Assembly: GCA_026119855.1 (NCBI GenBank)
Contig: JAOWBW010002511.1
Coordinates: forward strand, 1 to 64,000
DNA length: 64,000 bases
Origin: Campanula takesimana
Taxonomy: Eukaryota; Streptophyta; Magnoliopsida; Asterales; Campanulaceae
Direction of reading: 5' to 3'
Of the stretch, positions 55,515-64,000 are shown piece by piece. The first letter of the stretch is position 1, and every line of letters starts with the position of its first letter. The position numbers were made by a program, and so were the translations under genes. The notes under the pieces are model-generated. The model did no database searches, was not told where the DNA came from, and saw nothing but the letters and a program-made list of their open reading frames with translations.

Positions 55515-55793
55515 TTCAACAAAACTAAAAGGCGAGAATTAATCACAAATGGAAACTAACTATGACTTTGGCCACTGATGTGTCAAATGTCGACCCGTGT
55601 GTCAAATGTCACCAATTATTATACTATAAAAGATACGCTATTACTTACATAAAATGCATTTTATTCCAAAGGCAACACATTATCCGTAGTATTTTTTTAA
55701 TGCTGAACTATAGTTTTAAGACTCTCTCTCTTTCTCTCTCTCAGTATGAACATGACTTGCATCAGTTTTTCTTAACAAATTAGCCTTATCATT

Positions 55794-55823
55794 CCCGTTG
55801 AATTTCGACGGGTTACTCACTAG
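55794..55823 (+). other. Helitron 3' terminus
   Basis: Hairpin CCCGT...ACGGG followed by TTACTCACTAG and host T. This matches the canonical Helitron end (short hairpin near a terminal CTRR). Confidence 0.85.
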
Positions 55824-56195
55824 TTATTTGTAAAGTCAAAATTTAATTTACTTTTATTTATATGGTTAATAATAATTATTTGAAACGACCAAAAAACATA
55901 AAATAAAGAAAATAAAATTACAACAAAACCCAATAAAAATAACTAAATAAAATAGTTGAAGAGGATTTGAAGGATAAATATGTGAAACATTGTTTAATTC
56001 CAAGAAAAAAATATTTAATATGGTGAAATGAAGGACATATACGAAATTAATACATCTAAAAATTGGAAGGTTTCGAGTCACCCGAAACGGTGAAATGAAG
56101 GAGGTATACGAAATTAATACATCTAAAAATTGGAAGGTTTCGAGTCACCCGAGTACGTGTAGCTAAGCTTATTTTATTTTTGTACATCCGGATGG
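55824..56195. other. Flank of MULE-2 with a 67-bp tandem duplication
   Basis: Two copies of a segment with ATACGAAATTAATACATCTA and GGTTTCGAGTCACCCG lie at about 56025-56157. No gene. Confidence 0.7.
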
Positions 56196-56330
56196 ACGAA
56201 AATAAATTTTTCCACAAATAATTACTTTTTTTTTTAAGTATTTACCAAAATAACAACTTTTGCCAAGTATGTACTAAAATGATCAAGTTCGTTGCATTTC
56301 GCTTCTTGGAAAAGCGAATTTGCCTAATAC

Positions 56331-56478
56331 AAGATGAGATCACCTGTATACTACTGGTGATTGGACGGCTATTATCATTGATGATAAAATCTTGATGGCA
56401 ACTTGAATAGCTCATAATTGTTGGATCACTAGTGGTACACCAAGTGGTACATAAGTGTGGTACAGGTGATTTCGTCTC
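56331..56478. mobile_element. 148-bp MITE (MULE type) in the MULE-2 left end
   Basis: Flanked by the 9-bp TSD GCCTAATAC (56322-56330 and 56479-56487). Imperfect TIRs AAGATGAGATCACCTGTA and GAGACGAAATCACCTGTA. Non-coding. Confidence 0.85.
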
Positions 56479-57174
56479 GCCTAATACGCTTTTGAAAGAA
56501 GCGAATTAAAGTTGACCGATTAATCCCACTAATCAGCATGAAGTTAATTAACCTTTATAATGCTAATATAATTTGCGATTGAAATAAGCGAAGAACATTA
56601 AATGAATACGCTTTGTAAAGAAGCGAATTAGGTTATACGCTTGTTGATGAAGTGAATTAGATTAAAACTTAGCTTCTTCTCCAACGCAAAGACAGACTCA
56701 AACTTAGAAGAAAAAAAGAAAAGGGTGTGAAATAGGGTGACGGAGGGGGACGATTTCTTGACGGTTGATTGTGAGGGGTTTTTTCAATTCCAAGCTATAA
56801 AGTATAAGTTTTTGTTTGTTTTTAGCAAAATGTCTATTATATTGACATCAAAGTTAGGATTTGTGAATTTCTGTTCAATTTTGTGGGTGATTGTGGACTG
56901 ATTATGGACTCTAATACCATTTATAATTTAGTTGTCATAATATTATGTTAAATGTGTGTCATTTGCAAATTTGATTTCAAATTTCTAAATTTAGGTTTGA
57001 AATTGGGGATTTTGTTGATTTGTGTTTGCATTTTGGCTCAAAATACTTCATATTGCCCAGAAGCGAAATTTGGGATTATGAGGGGTTGCTTGCATAGAGG
57101 AATGGAATGGAATTGAACTATGTTCCTGAGTTTGTTTTAGTTTGTTTGAACTTGGGGATTTTGGTTCAAAATAA

Positions 57175-57262
57175 CCCCCCCCCCCCCAGTCCCACGCGAA
57201 AAGTTAATCCTTCTTTTTTCATTGTTATTTTGAATGAACATTTTAGGACGGAGGGAGTATAT
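57175..57262. mobile_element. Stowaway MITE remnant
   Basis: Ends GGACGGAGGGAGTA, the typical right end of Stowaway MITEs. No left end found. A C(13) tract precedes it. Confidence 0.45.
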
Positions 57263-57523
57263 TATGAATGCTAAAGTTGAGATGATTCTTTCTATAGATT
57301 GTGTGATTTAATTTAATTCGGTTCATTGCTTGGGATAATGTTGTGTGATTTTATATGAAAAAAAATGTTGTGTGATTTTATGCTGACTTAGTTTTGAGAC
57401 GAACCAAAAAGGAGGGTGTGAAATTTATATGGGATGAAGTTATCAATACATTTATAGTTTATTTGTTAATTCTAGAGTTTACTCTTAAGCTAATTTATAA
57501 TTGTGGGTTTTTGTTTGTTACAG

Positions 57524-58090
57524 ATGGACATGGATGAGTCGTTTGTTGATCCGGGACCTTTAAATGCTACCATGCTGACGTTACAGGTTCCCATAGATCT
57601 TCTCAGTTATGGGCTAGTGAAGAGGTTTCTAGTATCTCCTTTCGATATGGTCCAAAGCCCCCGACAAATTTGGATGATAGGGTTGTGAGCAAATTACGAG
57701 TAACAGGGTTCTACAGAGTGTACATGATGGGGAGAATGAGGAAATATGATTGTGCATTAGTTGAGGCATTGGTCGAGCTGTGGCGCAAGGATACCCACTC
57801 TTTCCATCTACCTGTTGGTGAGATGACGATTACGTTGCAGGATGTGGGTCTCTTGACAGGTTTGCCGATAGATGGATTAGCTGACACGAGCCCTCATACA
57901 TATATGATCACGAGCCCTCATACATATATGATAGACGCCCAGTGGGATGATTTGTGTGCCAAGTTGTTAGGTGTCAAATCTGGTCCCCAGAACCTAAAGG
58001 CTGGGATGTTGAAGATCAAGTAGATTTTAGAACAATTCCCTGATATTGGTAATCTTCGAGAGAATGCCACAAAAGCGGATATTGATAGGA
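57524..58090 (+). pseudogene. PMD gene of MULE-2, truncated
   Basis: Starts MDMDESFVDPGPLNATMLTL; after a one-base frame change near 57590 it continues with SKLRVTGFYRVYMMGRMRKY and HSFHLPVGEMTITLQDVGLL. A 24-bp in-frame tandem duplication (57884-57931) doubles TSPHTYMI. TGG to TAG at 58021 stops it where MULE-1 has KWIMEQFP. After NATKADIDRN the similarity ends at a subterminal-type hairpin (TAATTCGCT...AGCGAATTA, near 58100), so the C-terminal two thirds are deleted. Confidence 0.85.
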
Positions 58091-58267
58091 ACACTAGTGG
58101 GCTAATTCGCTTTTTTCAGTAGCGAATTAGGTTGGGGTCAAAAAATCACCCACCACGCATTTCAGAAGACAGAACACAAAAACCAAGCTCTGGCAATTCT
58201 AAGGCGATTTTTGGTAATTCTTGGGTGATTTTGGCACAATTGTGAGTGAAATTGACGATTCCAAAAA

Positions 58268-60600
58268 ATGGATCCATCTCTCGTCCGCCCTTGTAATCTC
58301 CGTCCCCACTCCACCGACAAAACCTCTGCCCCTCAACCTTCTCATCTCTCTCAAATCCATCGCTCTTAATCCTCTTCACCGCCTCTTATTCCTGGTCCTG
58401 CCGGTGTTGTACAGTCCGCCATGCGCCGGAAAACCCTCGACCGTCAAAGCATATCTTCTCAGGAATCCTCAATCGCAACACAAGGGGACATAAATAGAGC
58501 GATTGAAGATCCGGTGGAGGATAAAGATTTCCAACGCATTCCTTGGCTCTCTACAATGGAATTTCTCACTTCAGCTGGTATATATTATCTGTTGAGCTCT
58601 ATCAAGAAGAAATTCCTCAACGTTGATAGGGTAGATCAGGCATAATATCAAGATTAATTATAATTAAATGTGTGTGTTGGGTATGCATATTATAAACCAC
58701 TCCTATTACCTAGATTTGATTGATCCCATAACCTTATTTTACTTTTTATGGACTTTAGGTTTTATTGTAAGAAGTTTTATGACTTCATTAGTTATGTCCA
58801 TTTTTAGTTTAGTTAGGGTTAGAAGATCAGCCCTTCAAATTTTGAAGAAATATTGCTGCTGCTGTTGTTGTGAAAAAGCTAAGTCTGCCTACCTCAATCA
58901 AGCTGCTGCTGATTATGCTACCGCATAGGTAGCTTCCGCACGGTTTAGGCTACCGCATGCTTCATGCAAGGGACAAGCTACCGCACAACCAGGTCAAGAC
59001 CAAGAGAAGACAAGTTTGATTCATAACGTTGCAAAATTCAAATTTGAATTTGGTCGTTATATCTGGTACAAGATAGTACATCTTGACCACTAACTTCTGC
59101 AACTACAAGACAACAAATAAATGAGCTCCAATCAGAATGCTCCATCTCATCGTCTTCTAAACTTGTCCTCCAAGAATTCAAACAGCTACCTCTCTCACTC
59201 AAGGATATAAATAGGCCTTGCATTCTTATTTGAAAAATTGCTGAAATTCAAAGAGAGAAATTGCTGTTGAAATTCTTGGTGATTGAAGATCATACTCAAG
59301 ATTTCCAGAATCATTTGAATCTTCAAGCATTCGCCTTCAAATCTTCAAAGATCTCCAGCAACCTTCAAGCACATCAAATCTCAAGCCTTGTAACACTTAA
59401 AGATTCATTAGGCTCTCAATCATATAGATTATATATAGCTCTTGATTCTTACACACATACACCCCAATTGATCAATCACATAGATTGCATCATTAGGGAT
59501 ATACTGGTCTAAGTCTAGGATTTAATCTTCATAGAAAGTAGGTGTTGATTCAATACTTCATCTCTATAATCTGTACTCAAGAGAATCAATATATCCTCCA
59601 TTTAAATCCAAGACTGACCATCTTGGTAAAGGACGTAGATCTTTTAACAGATCGAACATTTCCAAATCATTGTGTCATTTACTTACTGCAATTTACATTC
59701 TGCAAATTTACTTTCAGCAATTATTCTTATTGTTCATATTGATCTTGTTTGTCGTTTAGTGTTTTGATCTTTACAACTATTCAAATTATTGTGAATTGTG
59801 TTTGTTTCTTGCCTATTGCCTTAGTTATCACTTCTGACTACTTATCTATTTGCCAAAACTCTCAGACATATTCTTTCATTTTCAACCTACCTTTGCCTAC
59901 CGCATTCTTGCCTACTGTAAAGTTCGCTACCACAACTTTTCCTACCTATTCGTTTTAACTTCAAAACCAACTCTACCTTGTTTTTATCGAAAACTTCCGC
60001 TGTGCATTTTACTATTGAACTAGTGGTTTTTACTTGGCCGCAAAATTCAAAAGTAAGCATAAGGTTGAATTTTGAAAAATGGTTGATAATTTTAAATAGG
60101 CTATTCACCCCCCCCCCCCCTTCTAGTCTCTTTTCATACCCTTGTTGTGTCTTTGAGACCAACAGTGTGTACGAATAATTGATTGTTTACATTTCTGTAT
60201 GTTCTTTTAGGTTGTCGCTGTTATTAAGTCCTGCACACCAAATGGTCTTGGTGATCTTATGGTGACTTTAAAGGTTAGAATATGAGCTTAATATGCTATC
60301 TAGCATGGGTGAAATGTGTTTTGAGTTACTAGGAGTAAAATTATTATGATCCTACGGATACAATAGACTCTTCCATTCATCAAAAAGTGCTTACTGAGAG
60401 TGAGTTTGCAAATGACATAGCTATTGGATCTGTTCTAATACTTAAGGAGGTATAATGTATTAAATCATAGAGTAATTTTTAGGTTGTTGTGTAATACTTC
60501 CATCTAATTGTTTGTTTTGTAATTTTAGGTTGTTGTCTTTGCCCCCACATGATCAGTACGTTACCTTAACATCACACTCAATAATGACTTCAAGGTACAA
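58268..60600 (+). pseudogene. HROB-like gene of MULE-2, degraded
   Basis: Exon 1 (58268-58639) starts MDPSL like MULE-1, has a TAA near residue 36, then IPGPAGVVQSAMRRK and FQRIPWLSTMEFL. The intron 1 donor is GC, not GT, and the intron contains a solo LTR. Exon 2 (60211-60273) encodes CTPNGLGDLMVTLK; a 74-bp gap starting GT follows that MULE-1 lacks; exon 3 (60348-60449) begins DPTDTIDSSIHQKVL; exon 4 from 60529 encodes VVVFAPT then TGA where Arg is expected. In the 55-residue segment coded by MULE-1 exon 2, 31 positions are identical between copies by hand alignment. Confidence 0.85.
58675..60164 (+). mobile_element. Solo copia LTR in HROB intron 1 of MULE-2
   Basis: 1490 bp, TGTTGGGTAT to GAGACCAACA, flanked by GTGTG (58670-58674 and 60165-60169). 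Has CTATTCACCCCCC near its end and resembles 18636-20096. The splice sites of the intron remain outside it. Confidence 0.88.
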
Positions 60601-60714
60601 ATTTTCTTCATACTACTGAATTGTTGAAAATCATATAGAAAGTGACGTTAAGTTCATTTGGTTTGCGGGTATTCCCTGAAGGATAGTGAAGTTAATGTTT
60701 GAATGGATTTATGT

Positions 60715-60805
60715 AGGATTTCCTTTGTGATCGGGATGTGGCCACTAAATATTTGAATTAATTAATGTAAGATTTCCTATGTGACCGAGATGTGGTTACT
60801 AAATA
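60715..60805 (+). repeat. Hairpin repeats downstream of the MULE-2 HROB-like gene
   Basis: Two units with TTTCCT(A/T)TGTGA(C/T)CG and ATGTGG(C/T)(C/T)ACTAAATATT, the same repeat as after PMD and HROB in MULE-1, with decayed arms. Confidence 0.7.
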
Positions 60806-61011
60806 TTTGAATTAATTAATGTTTGAATGGATTTATATAAGATTTCGTATGTTTATTTTTCTATATCTTGTAGTACGAGTCGAGGTTATAAAAAGAATGA
60901 ATATAGTTCAAACCATCAACGTTTTGCATTTTGAAAACCGCCAAAATGATAGAACAAACACAAACTTATTAACACTATAAATGCACATGTATATACACAA
61001 ACTCATTAGCA

Positions 61012-62412
61012 CTACAAATGCATATGAAAACCACCAAGAATTATAGAACAAACACAATTCAAATCCATTACAGCAATAGTTCCATGATTGTATTTTTGAA
61101 TAGCAGCTAGTACACGAGGTAACTTAACATAAGATTCCTCCCAATCTCCAAACACATAGTCAATGGCCTTTTGTTTCCCACACCATGACTTCTTGTAAGA
61201 AGTTGTCCTATTGTATTTCTCATTTATGTCTGCAATAATAACCACAATCTTCAAATCTGAATCAACTTTGACATGTTGGAGAATATCCCGACCAATAAAC
61301 ATAGCATCTAAGTTGGGGTAATCAAGACTAAGTCCATCATACAAACAACAATGAGGGCCTCTATAATTGGTCACTTCTCATTATCCTAGCTTCTTCTGAC
61401 TCACACGGGCAAAAAAAGGGCATGTATAGTCTTTCAATAAGCACTCAATTGCCCACGTTCTAGGTACGCTCTTTTTAACCTTAAAGCGTCGATTGAAATG
61501 TATGTGGTACTTCTTTATCTCATACTGCACCTCAATTTTCTTAGAAAATTGTATCCCTTTAGCCAATGCGCTGGTCTTTCCATCCTAAATCAGAAAGCTA
61601 CATTGATTATTAACATCAATCACGTCAACTTCTTCTCCAATACCACGATAAAGAGGATAATCTGCTCTCTAATGCATTTGATTCTTTCTTCTTTCATAAG
61701 CTACTAAATCTGATTCAACCTCATCAACCGGCCAATTATCACCCTCGCTAATCTCAGTATCACTTATGCTCTCTTCTATCCATCCTCATCATCATCAACA
61801 TCGGGATACAACAAACTATATATTTGCTCATCATAATCTTCATCTTATTCATCAGACACATCATCAACTGGCACATCATCAACCTGAACATCCTCACGTT
61901 GCAAACTTATACGACGCGAACTCTGGTTACTTGGAGGAGCCATGCCAGCCCCTCAGTTGTAACTGGGCGAATTCTCATAAAATGTCTCTGTACTTGGACC
62001 GCCAGCCTCTCGGTTGTTGTAACTCTGCAAATTTACATAAAGTGTCTCTGTCTCTGCATAATGTTCATTCATCTCGTGATTATACTCAATTTCAGTCTCA
62101 TCCCCACGGATATCTAACACCTCAATAGCCTTAATGACAATATACAACTTCAAGTTACTCATCCCAGAAAATTGAACATTAACATCAAACAATAACGCCA
62201 CACCATTATCGTCTTGAATATAAAACGGAAAGTAATTTGTAATTCCATATGGAATTGCAATATGTTTATACACTGATCAATCAACTCACTGTAAATCCAT
62301 ATATGTATCGTACAAAGACCAAATTTCGGCCCTTTTTCAAAATGAGGACCGTTGAATGGATCTTCATCATCCCTCCCCAGTAATACATGAAAATAAGCGG
62401 TAACCCACTCAT
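61012..62412 (-). pseudogene. MuDR transposase of MULE-2, N-terminal part only
   Basis: Minus strand. Starts MSGLPLIFMYYWG at 62412, then frame changes; FDVNVQFSGMSNLKLYIVI, GIQFSKKIEVQYEIKKYHI, FIGRDILQHVKVDSD and WCGKQKAIDYVFGDWEESY align in order with MULE-1. Similarity ends near 61050, before the first catalytic Asp. A 75-bp tandem duplication (60935-61060) lies at the break. Cannot make a transposase. Confidence 0.88.
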
Positions 62413-63058
62413 TGTATACCCTAGAAAATGATATCAACAGTCAAAATCTGAATTTTATCATTTATCTCTACAAATTCACTAAAAAACCTAAAATAAATCA
62501 TATCAAATGCAAAAGTTAACATATAAATAAAGATTGTGATGTACCTTTTCCTTTATTTGAGTATTTGAGTAATGGATTTGCAAAATCCTCTTTGCAGTCT
62601 CTTTTTATTTCTCTCTCTATTTTCAGATAGGAAACAAGACTTTGAGAGATCTTATGAGCTGAGACTAACCCTATATTTAATTCGCCACTGTAGAAAACGA
62701 ATTAGATAATTCGCTACTTTAAGAAGCGAATTAGATTACGATTAAGTGACTCCGTACTGTGAAAATTGAGACTAATCAGGTCAAAGAATAACTCCCTAAT
62801 AGAAGAAGCGAATTAGTCTAATTCACTTTTCGACGTAGCGAAATGCAAAGAACTTGATCATTCTGGTACATACTTTGCCAAAGTTGTTATTTTGGTAAAT
62901 ACTTAAAAGAAAAAGAATTATTTGAGAAAAAATTCACGAAAATTACTTAATCTTAAAGAAAAAGAGCAACTCATTGTGTGTTATCAGTGAATTTATTATT
63001 TATACCTTAAAATTGTTGAAATATTATTAAAGATATGGTACATGAAATCTCGTTTAAA

Positions 63059-63441
63059 TCTATATTACAATAGAAGGGGAGAATAACCGCTTTACAAAGA
63101 ACGGTTCAGATTCATCCTCAACTATCACATCGGACGGTCATGAATTGAGTGGAAGTTGGCGGCGGTTGTTGAATGCTCATCTGGGTGGCAGTTTCTTCTC
63201 CCACTTTCATGTATTATTCTCTCACACATTTTGTTTCACCCCTTCCCTTACATGACCTCTCTCTTTTACAAACCGTCACTAACACACACCACACACACTC
63301 TGTTCCAGAAACCATTGGAGGATAATTTTGTTATTTTGTTAAATGTCCGGCAAATAGTACATTTCGGAGGGGAGGACATCTCAACCATACTGTGACTCCG
63401 GTTGTACTATCACCGTGCATTGGCACGGGTTGGAGTACTAG
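63059..63441 (+). mobile_element. Small non-autonomous Helitron
   Basis: 383 bp beginning TCTATATTACAATAG after an A, ending with hairpin CCGTGC-ATTG-GCACGG, then GTTGGAGTACTAG before a T. Both termini and the A/T target fit a Helitron. No coding sequence. Confidence 0.85.
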
Positions 63442-63542
63442 TAAATACTACATTTGTTTTTAAATAAATGTTTAAATTTTATGTTTGGGAGATGCTATGA
63501 AAATCTCTACAATTTAAAAAAAAAAATTAAGTGACAGATTTC

Positions 63543-63816
63543 TACTCCCCCTATCTCAGAGTAAGTGTCCACCTTTCCACTAGCATGGAGATTGAGAAAT
63601 GGTGAAAGTGATGCAAGTGTTGTGAGTAAGTAAAATGAGGTAGGTGAGAGAATGTGGGATAAAGAACAAAAAGTTGATTGGTGTTAAGCGTATAAAAATA
63701 AAGTAGGAGAGAGAATGAGTGATATAAATAGTAAAGATTTTTTTTACCATTCTAAGAAAAAGACACTTACGGATAGACTAGAAATGGAACATACTAGAAA
63801 GGAAAGGAGGATGTAT
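63543..63816. mobile_element. Stowaway-like MITE
   Basis: Begins TACTCCCCCTATCTCAGAGT with AAGTGTCC, and carries the inverted ACACTTACGGATAG near 63765, ending AAGGAGGATGTA. Layout fits a Tc1/mariner-type MITE; the exact right end is uncertain. Confidence 0.55.
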
Positions 63817-63928
63817 TTTATTTTACAAATATAAAGAAATTTGTGAAAATATCCAGTTACTAACATTTAAAGACTGTTTTTTTTTTAAAAAATAATATTT
63901 ACTTGGAAACGAAAATCTAAAAGATAGA

Positions 63929-64000
63929 TACTCATTCCGTCCCAATTTAAACTTTTAAAAAATTGGATTCAAGAATTAAGAAAAATGTGATGTATTATGA
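63929..64000 (+). mobile_element. Start of another Stowaway-like MITE, cut by the window end
   Basis: TACTCATTCCGTCCCAATTT resembles a Stowaway left end. The rest lies outside the window. Confidence 0.4.

Larger units (their letters stand above)
38429..55823 (+). mobile_element. Probable Helitron with nested insertions
   Basis: The 3' end is clear: hairpin CCCGT...ACGGG then CTAG (55794-55823) followed by T. A Rep remnant (49229-49627) and an RPA1-like remnant (55134-55514) lie in the same orientation upstream. The proposed 5' end, TCCATCCATATTATATATTA at 38429 preceded by A, is Helitron-like but tentative. Most of the length is later insertions: the hAT/MULE stack, a LINE fragment and MITEs. 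Confidence 0.5.
56204..62935. mobile_element. MULE-2: degraded relative of MULE-1
   Basis: About 6.7 kb flanked by ACGAAAAT on both sides (56196-56203 and 62936-62943). TIRs are about 100 bp and related to those of MULE-1: shared words include CAAATAATT, TTTACCAAAATAACAAC and ATGTACTAAAATGATC. Same gene order: truncated PMD (+), HROB-like (+), truncated MuDR (-). Interrupted by a solo LTR and a MITE. Without a DDE domain it is non-autonomous. Confidence 0.88.

Noticed and set aside
1..64000. CRISPR arrays, rRNA or tRNA genes
   Set aside because: Repeats present are minisatellites, LTRs and hairpins without regular unique spacers; PBS motifs are short tRNA complements, not tRNA genes.

Overview
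This window looks like transposon-rich intergenic DNA from a flowering plant, probably a eudicot; I cannot name the species. Evidence for a plant: Tork/Tnt1-like copia, Tat/Ogre-like and Athila-like gypsy elements, MULEs carrying plant mobile domain (PMD) genes, a Helitron with Rep and RPA-like remnants, hAT elements and Stowaway-type MITEs. I found no convincing host gene, tRNA, rRNA or CRISPR array. Nearly everything is nested transposable elements, and many boundaries are fixed by target-site duplications (TSDs) I could read.

Layout. 61-6081: a non-coding LTR element (LARD-like) with two diverged LTRs and a 12-bp minisatellite. About 7.2-16.8 kb: a minus-strand Tat/Ogre-like element (PBS 14426-14444, LTR 14446-16817, broken gag), split by a young, complete copia element (8161-13150; TSD CGGGT; 454-bp LTRs differing at 5 sites; intact 1295-aa polyprotein). 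About 18.0-21.9 kb: a minus-strand Athila-like element whose leader ORF is interrupted in frame by a solo LTR (18636-20096; TSD GTTCT). 22.0-29.8 kb: a tandem array of a non-autonomous LTR element (three LTRs, three copies of a shared internal segment, one antisense PMD pseudogene); one copy carries a MULE MITE (22459-23405; 10-bp TSD) whose empty site survives in the other two. 29.9-37.9 kb: a decayed minus-strand gypsy element with Tyr in place of catalytic Asp in protease, RT and RNase H. 38.4-55.8 kb: a probable Helitron (Rep remnant, RPA1-like remnant, clear 3' hairpin and CTAG end) containing a composite hAT (38807-48768; TSD CAAATCAG), which contains MULE-1 (38866-47399; TSD GTTTTCTAA). 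56.2-62.9 kb: MULE-2, a decayed relative. 63.06-63.44 kb: a small complete Helitron; then MITE sequence to the window end.

The main discovery is the gene set shared by the two MULEs: a PMD gene and an HROB-like OB-fold gene on the plus strand, converging on a minus-strand MuDR transposase. HROB in animals is the DNA-repair factor that recruits the MCM8-MCM9 helicase. In MULE-1 the transposase (869 aa, with DDE, SWIM and CCHC motifs) and the HROB-like gene (209 aa, three exons) are both open; the PMD gene has one 2-nt deletion and one stop. MULE-2 keeps the same order in degraded form. The same cargo in the same place in two diverged elements suggests the HROB-like gene is a stable component of this MULE lineage, not a one-off capture. 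A hairpin-forming repeat lies downstream of the PMD and HROB-like stops in MULE-1 and downstream of HROB in MULE-2.
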